Origin: Fomitopsis serialis
Lineage: Eukaryota > Basidiomycota > Agaricomycetes > Polyporales > Fomitopsidaceae
Assembly: GCF_022376445.1 (NCBI RefSeq)
Contig: NW_025954975.1
Location: 124,001-188,000, forward strand
Direction of reading: 5' to 3'
DNA: 64,000 nucleotides
Shown in pieces: positions 34,201 through 47,210 of the stretch. Position 1 is the first letter of the stretch; every line of letters begins with the position of its first letter. The notes below the pieces were generated by a model. It did not search any database and was not told the origin of the DNA. It saw only the letters and a list, made by a program, of their open reading frames with translations. Both the position numbers and the translations under genes were made by a program.

Positions 34201-34785
34201 ACCGACTGTTCTGCGCAGGCCACGGTACCTGCGAGGCTATGAAGCCCGCGCTGCTGCAAGTGCCAGTGCTAAAGCCTAGAACACGAGTTCTGGCGTTGCG
34301 CTTCAGTTGCATCGGAGTCCAGATATGGCAGGTACGTTGATCCGAGATCCTTTCTTCAGATCGTGCGGCTGCCAGCGAGGCACTGTCACAGCAGTGCGAC
34401 CAGTGCTAGATTGCCTAGTCTCTTAGTCTCTTTCACTGTGCCCAGCGAGTTCAACTCGAAAGGACGACTGCAACGCAGACAGTACATCGCTGGATACATC
34501 ACCATGTTTGTGTATTACCATATGCTATGATTCGACACATATGTCTGATTAGACTCGGACGGCTTCCGACATGGGATTATGACTCACTGCGTATGTAGCA
34601 GAAGCAAGATGCCTCTGCAGCACTGCTACGCAGGCTTCGCAAGGATCGCAGGCGTTCTGCCGCCTGTGAGGAATCCTGTCGGCAACGGGCTACAGTCTCG
34701 CGAGTCGCAGAAAGCGCGTCGGGCGTCTGTGGAAGCGAGCGATCGCACAAGCGCCGTTTGTTGCTCACGTGATCCGGGGGTTCAA
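30846..34785 (+). repeat. Left arm of a large inverted duplication (about 3.9 kb)
   Basis: The arm matches 39152-43092 in inverted orientation. Outer ends share GTCGCCGAAAGTTTCAGCGG against the complement of CCGCTAAAGCTTCTGGCGA. Inner ends share GCGCCGTTTGTTGCTCAC. Promoter DNA such as ACGGAGATGAATCACGGTGG is also shared. The arm carries kinase gene A, its promoter and about 0.9 kb of further upstream DNA. Divergence (many substitutions and small indels) shows it is not recent. Confidence 0.85.
31286..33779 (-). CDS. Protein kinase A of an inverted paralogous pair
   Basis: This is a serine/threonine kinase of an AGC/CAMK-like, lineage-expanded type; substrate unknown. The start MFALKYQDTAPWSIKALTLA (ATG complement 33777-33779) leads a disordered Ser/Thr-rich N-terminal half with LGCQQNNKVDVGVQVSFP and an acidic DTDEDD region. 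The kinase domain shows VIAHGGFAYVLDA (Gly loop), VAIKVTH (Lys), HLHGAGVVHRDIKPDNLLLD (catalytic loop), LADFGL, CGTEEYFAPEQ and KVDIWALGCVWVELLAGL. The last domain helix includes PANRPSTDEIIDHEFF. The tail ends ALAWSSFHLRVRR. One base appears to be missing near 32785, between the acidic linker and NHYDEEFSVPPVDTD. All catalytic residues are intact. It faces away from its paralogue at 40206-42642. Confidence 0.8.
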
Positions 34786-34977
34786 CTACGCGCCCTCCCG
34801 CCGCCACCGACTCGTCGTGAGCGCATCACGAACTTACTGCCTGAGATTGCCCGCAGGTCTTTGCTGTTGCTGCAGCATTCTGCGGACCCGTTTATTTGCT
34901 GTGCTACTGAGTGTCTCGCGGGTCGCGCTCTCCTAGTCAACTCGTTTCGTCGCTTGACGGCGCACTTGGACCCAGTC

Positions 34978-37900
34978 ATGGCTGGGCCGTCTTCCCCTGG
35001 CGCGTGCGTATTCTGACCTTACTATCTATCTCTCGGACTGAGGCAGCACTGCTTTGCAGGCGAGTTCCATTTACGGACCAAGATCGGGATTACATGATCA
35101 AATATCTTGCGAAGTATACGACGAATCCACAAGGCCGCAGTGGAAACGAGATCTGGAAGACTCTGAAGGATAATGTAAGCACCTGGCTCTTCTTGCTCGA
35201 CGCGATAACTGGCTCAATGAAATCCTGATGCTACAGAAGAGGCACAAGTGGGACTGGGCCAACCGCCACACTTGGCAGTCATGGAGAAATCACTACGCTA
35301 AAGACCGGGAGTTCTTCGACCGCAAAGTACGCAAGTATCAACAGAAGAACCCTACGCTCCAGCCGCTCGCCTCTGATGCTGGTCCGTCATCATCACCGGG
35401 TGGAGGCGCGAAGCGTGTACGCGTCGCGTTCACGGCCTCCGATGACGAGCATCTCGCGGAGTACCTCGCGGAGCACAGTCTTACGACTCCGGGTCGCCTT
35501 GGTAACAAGCTGTACAAGACATTAGCTGGCGACGTGAGATGCCCATGCTTCGCTTCCTGCACCCACTAATACGTCCCCATGCAGGAGGAGGGCAAATGGC
35601 CTTGGGCCTCACGCCACACTTTCCAAAGCTGGCGCGAACGGTACAAGAACCGCCGCGAAACGTTCGACGAATACATCCAGCAACGTCAGCTTGATCGTCC
35701 TCCTCGCGCGGTTTTCGAAACACCTACAGGCTCCCGCCAACGACGCCGCAGGGTAAAGAGGGCGTCTTCTGAGCTAGATGAGCCGATCCCAGAAGAGCGC
35801 GAAGAGCCAGAGGAGGCTAACGCAAATGAGGCTAAGGTACGGGAGGCGCGGAAGGAGGAAGAGGAAGAGTCGCAGGAGACAGAGATGCAAGAGGCGGAGA
35901 GCGTGGCCGGAGAGGAACATGAGGTCGAAGAAGCGATTCGTAGACGAGAGAAGGACGCCTCGCTCAGGCTGAGTAGCACGCCATCCCAGCAAGGCAGCGA
36001 GACAGGACAGACCGGAACGAAGCGGAGACGGACTGGCGAATCGGACGATGGTGTTGCAGAGCTGAGCAAGATCAAGCGAAGACGCGTTGAAGACAACGGT
36101 GGCACTATAGCACAAAACGAACGCACAACAGAGGCCGATGCTGGCATTCCGACACGAGATGAACGACGGACAGAGATACCTCAGGCGAGAAGTCCGCAAA
36201 GAGTGAACGGGAAGCTTCCTGGAGTGCCTCCCCGCGAGGATGACTACACTGGAGACATATTCGATCCTCGCGACTCAAGCGACAACGAGACTGAGGACGA
36301 GGAAGACGACCAGCAGCAGGAGCACCCGCCAATCGCAATCAAGCAGGAGGAGGGGGAAGAGGATCAGGAAGATCAGCCCGCTCCTTCAGCTGTCGAGCCG
36401 GGGGACCAACGACAGATCGACGTCGACGTCGATGCAATAGCGAGCATAAAGCAAGAACCGTGAGTTCACAGCACCTGTACTTCGTTGTATTTCAAGGGTC
36501 TGATATCTGGTCAACTATAGAGTGGAATTCCTTTCACCTGGTGGCGCCCCTTCCCCGACCACGGTCAGTCGCGCTAAAGATTCGTCAGACCGGCTGTACC
36601 CCTCTCTACCACCCCCATCTCCGCGTATTACCGATGTCGAAGAATTGTCGCTTCCGGGCCAGTTCCCGACAACGTCCACGCCAGTCCACGTCAGAGGGGC
36701 TTCTGTAGTTTCTGAGGCTATCCCTTTGGCTCACGAATTGCTCGAGAAGAAGGCAGACTCCAATGAGGTGTCACAGAACCCCACGCCACCCGCAAGCTCT
36801 CCGCCAGGTAGGAAGTTTGCAGTGAGCGTGATTATCCATTCAATTGCTGACCGACAATCTCGCAGTCGAAGACATGGCTCCAGTGAAACATAAGTACGCT
36901 CACAAAGCTACCCGGCAACCCGTGATGTCTGATCCACCTGATCGTCCGCGTCCCGGTCCCTCCCCGATGTCAAGATCACCCCTCGTGCGCGTCCTCCTGC
37001 TCCCAAAGCTAAACACAGGTACTTGCGGAAGCCATCGGAAGAAATATTCGCCTCTGTCGCCAGTACTCCTGTTATACCTAGTTCTCGGGACGTCACACCT
37101 TCCCCGCAGCGTCAGGAGCGGCGGTTCAAACGCCCACGAGAGCCGCCACGTCTTGACGATGGCCCTTATAACCACGTCTTTACCGATGCCATGGGAAGGG
37201 TACAGCCTAGCGGCGCCAGACCGACCGGTGTAGCGGTCGATGAGGGTAGCGACCGGGGCGACCGGGACGAGGAAGTGAGAGTCTGGCCACCGCTGAGGGG
37301 ACGGGACAAGGGAAAGAGGAAAGTACAACAAGAACAGACGAATGCCCGACCACCTATTGCTTCTGACGTGCAGGTGAAGACGGAATCGCAAGAACCCGTA
37401 GCCGCCCTGCGCCAGCTACCCGCGCAGTCTGCTAGAACGCACCATCCCTTCAGCCAGCCTACGCAAGATCTAGGAGCATCCCAGGACTCTCAAGCACAAT
37501 ATAGCCAATCGCAGCACCACGTCTTCAGCCAGCCGAGTCAGCGAGTCGTCTCTGCCGAGCGCAGCCAATCAGAGCCTCAGGAGACAGGCACAGAATTCAT
37601 GCCGTCTTTCAGGTTCCCAAAGGCGCATCTAGACCGTCTAGAGCAAGAATTGACTAGGAATGGCCATCTGTTGCAGACGAGGACGGCTGGCGGCGAGGAT
37701 CAACATGCGGGCGTCGTGACGAGCACGCCTGTCCGGCGAGACACGGCAAGACATTCTCATCGTAATACTTCGATGTCGGGCCCGTCCAGCGTTGTCCCTG
37801 CTCCGCCCGACGAGTTCTCAAGGAATCCGGATCTCGGCCGTAGCGTACACTTCGATCCCGCGCTACCCGACTCCAAAGGCAAGGCAAGGGATTACGGGCC

Positions 37901-38858
37901 TTCGACACCGTACATCAACGGTAGACGACATACACTCGGGGGCAGTTCCGCACCCCAGACACATTCCGAGGACGACCACGCCGCAGAAGAGCGTATCCGT
38001 GTCCGACAGTCCTTGCCTCTGTTGCCCTCTGCTCCCCGCGGTATTCGCTCTGCCGACGACTCTTTCGTTGGCACAGTTTCTACCTCATTCTCCTTCCGAC
38101 GACCCCGCAGACGAGAGTCTCTCAGCTTCGTCCAGCAGCCAAAACCACGCTCCGCATCGGTCGAGCCGGAGCCTCCGATACAAATCAGTGAGGACGATGA
38201 GAGCGTCGTGGTGCACATCGGGGTGGAGACAGCCATACAAACGATGTCCGAAAACCATGGGTTCAACGCGGAGATTGTACGCAGGGCGTGGAGCCAGACC
38301 CAGAGCCTACGTAAGACCGACGCTGTGCTACGGCAGATGCGTGAGGCTGCTGAAAAGGCTGCTCTGCAGTTCATGGAAAACCTCCATGATGAAAGCAGTC
38401 TCCCCGCTGACCCTGGAGCTGTTGTGCGCGGACGACCTCTGGCATATGGTGGAAGCCCGCGTCGCTCTTCACATAATCGCGAAGCCTCGGTCCTACGTAT
38501 CACCCCAGCGGAAGCAGACGAGGAGACCAGCTCAGAATACTCGCCTCCGAAACCGACTCGAGCGGGGCAGTACGTGCGTCTGGTCAAAGAGGGCAGACCG
38601 TACGAGGCCGTTACTCGGGAGATAAGCTATGCAACTGGCATCTCACCGTCACATACTCCTCAACGGAACGATATCGACAAGGACAGGCGTGGTACTACCA
38701 GTCCGGACGCTGCTCTGCAGGGATTCAATACTCCAGATGAGTACAGGCAACCCGATCCTCCTCCTAATATTTCGCGATGGAACGGGTTGGGCTTCGACCC
38801 TGCTAAGATTGCAATTGGAAAGAGACTCGGACAGATGTTGGCGAATATCAATGCGTAG
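34978..38858 (+). CDS. Rap1-type tandem-Myb protein
   Basis: This protein has two Rap1-type Myb domains: VPFTDQDRDYMIKYLAKY with WANRHTWQSWRNHYAKD, then VAFTASDDEHLAEYLAEH with WASRHTFQSWRERYKNR. Both match the Myb of the Rap1-like gene at 15050-17783. MAGPSSPGA (ATG 34978) is joined by an intron to the first domain. A long acidic/charged disordered region with nuclear-localisation-like KRRRTG and KIKRRRVED follows. Near the C-terminus is a helical block, MSENHGFNAEIVRRAWSQTQ and LRKTDAVLRQMREAAEKAAL, which could be a protein-interaction helix bundle (RCT-like, inferred). The end is IAIGKRLGQMLANINA. Several introns, including about 36895-37018, fit. The gene sits alone between the two arms of the inverted duplication. 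Telomere or chromatin binding is likely; no BRCT was seen. Confidence 0.7.
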
Positions 38859-39387
38859 TATCATTTTTTGTGTTCCGTCATGTTAATTCCTGTAGGTGCT
38901 CGAGCCTATTTCTGATCATTGCTATATGGTTGTATCATCATGGTCACTTCCGATAGACCTGGTTCAGTCAACCAATCTGTTTTGGCTCGCCTACAATGAG
39001 GTGATACAATCCTAGAGACGCGCAGTGGCTAGGTGAGAATACGCGCGCGCCAGGAGAATTTGGGTCGAGCGACGATACTAAGTACAAGGTGACCAGGAGA
39101 ACACAACCCAACGGCACGCTCGAAACCCGACAACGCCACCTGAGAGGCTCCTCCTCAGGCCTCCACAGCTCATGTGAGCAACAAACGGCGCTCCTCCTAT
39201 CCTCCGCTAGGCGCTCAACACGCTTTTCTGATCAGCCTGCTGCCAGTGCCTTTCTGCGGCTCACGAGCGCGAGGCTGTACTTAGCCTGCTGCCGACGAGA
39301 CTCCTCACAGGCAGCAAACCGACTGCGATCCTCGCGATGCCCACATCCCAGTGCTGCAGTGGCATCTCGTCTCTGGTCCGCAGTGAG

Positions 39388-39726
39388 TCACATTTCCATG
39401 TCGAGAGTAGTTCGAGTCCGATAACCAGAAAGGCTTGTCCAATCATAGCATACAATACAGAAACATGGAGAAATGTATCCAGCGATATACTGTCTATATT
39501 GCTGTCGTCCTTTCGGGTTCAATCGCTGGGGGCAGTACCGTTGAATGGAACCAGGTTCAACCACTGGTTGCACTAGTACTGCTATGACAGTGCCCCGCTG
39601 GCAGCCGCACGATCTGAATCTGAAGAAGGGATCTCGGATCAACGTGCCTGCCATATCTGGATTCCGATGCAACCGCTCCTGCAGAGCTCGTGTTCTAGGC
39701 TTTAGTGCTTGCAGCGCGAGCTTCAT
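39388..39726 (-). pseudogene. Possible gene remnant in the right arm, unrecognised
   Basis: The minus strand reads LRGYEARAA-type sequence and, in another frame, LHRNPDMAGTLIRDPFFRFR, CGCQRGTVIAVLVQPVVEPG and LNPKGRQQYRQYIAGYI. The counterpart in the left arm (about 34200-34520) still matches in PDMAGTLIRDPFF but is interrupted. This suggests a fragment of a gene next to the kinase in the ancestral unit. I do not recognise the protein. Confidence 0.25.
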
Positions 39727-39999
39727 AGCCCCGCAGGTCCCGTGGCCTGCGCAGAACAGTCGGTAAGGGATGTTTCACAGACCTAACGTAGAACCATGTC
39801 TGCTTTCTGCTCAGTTAGCATGCTTGGGCCATTCGAGAACACAATGGATACTCAAAACAAGGTAACCACCGCTCACTGATCTCAACGCAACGCGCATAAT
39901 AAAGCATTCTTTTCCCCTCGTCGCTGCGCTAAGTACTTATCTTTATCTCGTCCATCAGGCTGTGCCGCATGTCACGAGCAAACCGCTTCACGCTTTGTC

Positions 40000-40205
40000 C
40001 TCGAAATGAGCGCTGAAATTCTATATAGAAGCCCCGGAGGTCCACGCAGCCACACCTACCTACCTAAACCGGAGATGAATCACGGTGGCGAGGGCCCAAG
40101 CTGAACACCATAAAGCGTCGTCCGCCCCGTTCATCCTCCCCCATCCTTGCTCTCAACCATCACCGCAGACTTGCCCACACTCCCCATCCCGTTGCCCGAC
40201 GAAAT
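40000..40205 (+). promoter_or_regulatory. Promoter of kinase B with TATA box
   Basis: TTCTATATAGAAGCCCCGGA (40019-40038) holds a TATA box and lies about 185 nt before the ATG. The matching position in the kinase A promoter (near 33960) reads TTCTACTCAGAAGCCCCGGA on the minus strand, so that copy has lost it. Conserved downstream words include GAGATGAATCACGGTGGCGA. Confidence 0.55.
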
Positions 40206-42642
40206 ATGTTCGCATTCAAGTTCCAGGGCATGGCTTCGTGGACCCTTAAGGCGCGTACTCTTGCTCGAGCCACGGTTCCGAACGCGTTCGACGCGTTGAG
40301 GGAGGCCGCGAGGGCTGCCTTCGCTCGCCAGGCATCGCGCCACACCCCCGCTACGCCTTCCGACGCCACCCCGACGCGTTTCGACGCGTCTTCTATCCCT
40401 ACCACTCCGACGCCACATCCCTCGGGCACGGCCATTGTCGCGTCCGTTGGACTGGCTTTTCCCCCTCCAACCAACGCAGTCCACAACCTCCTCCTTCACC
40501 ATATCAAGGGGGCGGTGCCGTCTACGTCCCCTGTCGTCCCACCGTCCAAAGACGTCCATGTGGCCTTTGACCTGACCATTGACGACCAACGGCCACAATG
40601 CGACGCGCCGGCGCACTCGTCACATCGGTCTACTTCACGGTCCTCCTCGACGTCGCCCACCCCACTCGGTTGCCACAAGGTAGATGTTGGCGTCCAGGTA
40701 TCCATCCGTCGCCTGGACACTCCCCCCACTCGTCCTCATCCTCCGACTCCGACCTGCCGGTCGAATGCCTCACTCCGCTGGCTACGAACGGCGAGTGCCA
40801 TAGCCATCGCAAGGCCGAGGCCCTCAGACCTCTCCTTCCCTTCGAGGCGCCCTTACCCTTCGACATTGATGGTGCACGCGGAGTCGATGAGTATATTCTG
40901 GAGTTCGATGAGTGCTCGGCTCGCAGGCAGGACCTCTACGAGGATCTCGCGGAGCGTGCCATTGCTTTCCACTACCTCTGCGCTGATCCGGTCGAGGATG
41001 ATGACATGCCCACGGCGTTCTCTGGTCCAATCCACGGTTCTTCGTCTACCATCTCTGTGGTGTCGCCAACAAGCAACGCGGCGCTGGAGTTCCCCGAAAG
41101 CGAACCTTCCGATGGCGAACATCCCGACATAGACACCGACACCAACAGTTCAGACGACCCAGCGAACCAAACTGTCGACACCGACGACGACGACGACGAG
41201 GAGCCACAGATCCCCCTCGTCCTCTATCACCGTTACACCAAGACTCGCTACCGAATCGACGGCATTATCGGATGCGGTGGATTCGCCCGCGTCTTGCAAG
41301 CCACGAAAGACTCAGGCGAGTGCGTTGCCATCAAAGTTACGCACAAGAGGGAGGCCTATGCAAAGAGCCCTTACATACACGACTTGCTGTGTCATGAGAT
41401 GGACACCTTGCGGTGGGCGACTACACACGCATGCCCAGGGTTGACGAAGTTGATCGAGAGCTGGGAGGACGAAGACAATATTTACTTCGTCATGGTACGT
41501 TCCCCTGCGTACCTTGCTATGACATCTTCTAACTTGATTTGAACAGGAGCTATGTCGTGCTTCGCTGACGCAATACATGGAGTTCAAATATGAATTGAAG
41601 CGTACAGACTTGTCACGAACGCGTCCGGAGTGGCAGAGTATGCCTCTAGAGGAGAAATACTACTGTGCAGAGTCGGTTCGTGTTCACGAGCTAGCTTCGG
41701 AGCGACGACCAGATTGCTGACTTCGCTCTCCGTCTTAGATCTTCTCACTATGTCAGCTTCATGACTACGGGGTCGTGCACAGAGACATCAAACCGGACAA
41801 CCTCCTCCTTGACAAAGACGGTCGATGCACCCTCGCCGACTTCGGCCTGACAGTCTGGGCTTCAACTGCGTCAGTTGAAGATGTTGTGATACAGGACGTC
41901 GGCGGGACACTGTTCTACTTCGCACCGGAGCAGCATATGGGCCTCCAGCACAACTACAAGGTCGATATCTGGCAGCTCGGCTGTGTATGGATCGAGATGT
42001 TCGCCGGGCTCAAGTATTCCTTCAGTAATTACTTGCCGTCGGGAACACATTACGAGGACAGGCCCATGTGGATGCGGGATAAACTGCGCACCCGCATCAG
42101 AGACGACCTCCAGGACCATCCAGCGTTGGATCTTGTACTCGCGGTGAGTATCTTTGCCTCAGGACGGCCCCTGCACACTCCTAACTGACTCCCCTGCCGC
42201 AGATGACGGATGTCGATCCTTCCAAGCGCCCCACCGCTCATGAAGTCATGGGACACGAATGGTTCGCTGACGTCGATTGGACGGCAATCATGGCTGGGGT
42301 TGCCCCGCTCCGGCGTGAGTCCTCACGTCGCTTACTCGTATATGATGAGAATGCTGATTCCCGACCTCTCTCACAGACTCGTTCCTCCCGGAATTCAGAA
42401 CCCCGTCGAGCGAGTGTTCGCCGCGATTCTCCACCTTCGAGGCCTTACGGACTTCGCTCATGATGTCCCGCCAACATCGCTCTGAGTCGGACGCTGACTT
42501 GGAAGCCCGAAATTTTCAGCTAGGGACGTACGAACTCAACCCATACTCCTTTGTTTGGCCCACCCCTGCCCCGGAAACCCCGACACCTGTGCCTGGTGCA
42601 CTTGATCCATGGTCTATGCCTGACGAGCTTGCTTCATGGTGA
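40206..42642 (+). CDS. Protein kinase B of an inverted paralogous pair
   Basis: This is a paralogue of the kinase at 31286-33779. The start MFAFKFQGMASWTLKARTLA (ATG 40206) and following ARATVPNAFDALREAARAAF are nearly identical to copy A. The kinase domain shows IIGCGGFARVLQA, CVAIKVTHKRE, VVHRDIKPDNLLLDKDGR, LADFGL, FYFAPEQHMGLQHNYKVDIW and CVWIEMFAGL, followed by DPSKRPTAHEVMGHEWFADV. It has its own C-terminal tail, ending DPWSMPDELASW at 42642. One base appears missing near 40705: VDVGVQVSI should continue PSPGHSPHSSSSSD, as in copy A. Introns near 41496-41545, 41677-41738, 42145-42202 and 42315-42376 fit. The catalytic lysine, HRD and DFG are all present. The substrate is unknown. Confidence 0.8.
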
Positions 42643-43092
42643 CCCTCTCCTTGCCAGTCACTCATCGCCGGAGAAGACTTTCCGTCATATCGCACATTTC
42701 GCGGCACCCCCCCGGCCCGACGACTCATCGCGACTCCTCATTCTTCCCTACTCTGTCTCATCCTCATCGCATCTACACTCGCATATGTACCATCTTCGCA
42801 CATCCCGGACACTTCGCACTTACAACCAAGTCAACTCACATATCATATATCATCTCTGCAATCTTCGGACAGTTTCCCTTCTGCGTCTCAGTCGTACTTG
42901 CTATCTTCCGCTATCTTATCGTAACTTACTGCTTTGCTCGCTTGCATACTAGTCGTCTGGCGTTGTCATGGTTCTGTCGTGTTGTACCTTGCCTTTTGGC
43001 TTCCTTGTTGGACATCAGCCTCCTAGGTCTGTGCTCGCTTGTGGATATAGATTCGTGCTCATCGGCGCCGCTAAAGCTTCTGGCGAACAGAG

Positions 43093-43534
43093 CTAACTAC
43101 ATATCACACTGTCCAAGTGAGTGACACCGCGCGCTGAGTGCTTTCAGCTTTTGGACGTTGAGATTGTCACGAGTAAAACGGTACACATGTGACCGCGTAT
43201 GTCAGGTGCCATACTTGACCTGAGCTAGACCATGCCAATTTGCGATGCCTATTCCCCGACGGGCTTTATGGTCCTTGCATCTCACGCAGTCACCATGTCC
43301 GAGGTCTTCGAAACGTCCCGACTGTGTGTGAGAACGCATGGAACTGCCCAGTCATGCATCACACGTGGTCGAGGATGGTCAACTGACCAGACAGTCTGAT
43401 CTCATTTCTCGCCGACCCCGCGACGATGCAGGGTCCTATGCCAATGCCGCCAACCACAGACTATAAATGAGCACTCTGTGAGGCTTGTCGCGCCGAGTCG
43501 TCCTCGTCTCTCAGGCCCTCCTTCGTAGTCGGCG
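43093..43534 (+). promoter_or_regulatory. Upstream region of the GH31 locus
   Basis: ACTATAAATGAGC at about 43460-43472 is a good TATA box, roughly 70 nt before a plausible start (43535). CATGTGACCGCGTA at 43186-43199 is a near copy of a 14-mer found in other gaps of this window. Confidence 0.5.
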
Positions 43535-46820
<3,286 letters not shown>

Positions 46821-47210
46821 TCGAGAATTGAGTGCTGTGTGTAGTATAGCCGTAGCGTACGATCGCGAAGGCTCTATGCATGTCAAGTCCGCATGGACTG
46901 TACTCCGAGTGTCACTCAGTAAGCTGGCTGCAATGTAGCACCAGATACTTACTGTAACATCCGATCGTTCCGAGTCGGTGCGCAATGCGCATGGACGGAC
47001 GGTGCCACAATTTCCATTTACGGATTGTTGATCGCGAGTGCACGTGATGGCATCGCGTTGAGCGCGTTTGGCGAGTTCAGCAGAAGCGACCGGAGTAACT
47101 TTAGTTGAAGTTGACTCTCTCAACAGTTGCTCCCGACGGTCTTCCCGTTTCTCGCGCTGTGACCACTTCCGCTGCGTCTCCTGCACTGAGGCGGGAGGAC
47201 AAAGTGCAGT
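46821..47210. other. Intergenic region before the MTOC protein gene
   Basis: This carries the GH31 3' flank and the promoter of the next gene. No clear TATA box or repeat was seen. Confidence 0.35.

Larger units (their letters stand above)
39152..43092 (-). repeat. Right arm of the large inverted duplication (about 3.9 kb)
   Basis: This is the inverted partner of 30846-34785, carrying kinase gene B in the opposite orientation. The spacer between the arms (34786-39151) contains only the tandem-Myb gene and short flanks. Segments of 20-40 bp are identical between arms, separated by divergent stretches. Confidence 0.85.

Noticed and set aside
39400..39440. AGTTCGAGTCC near 39408, resembling a tRNA B box
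   Set aside because: No matching A box, cloverleaf or acceptor stem can be drawn around it, and the left-arm copy of the duplication lacks it.
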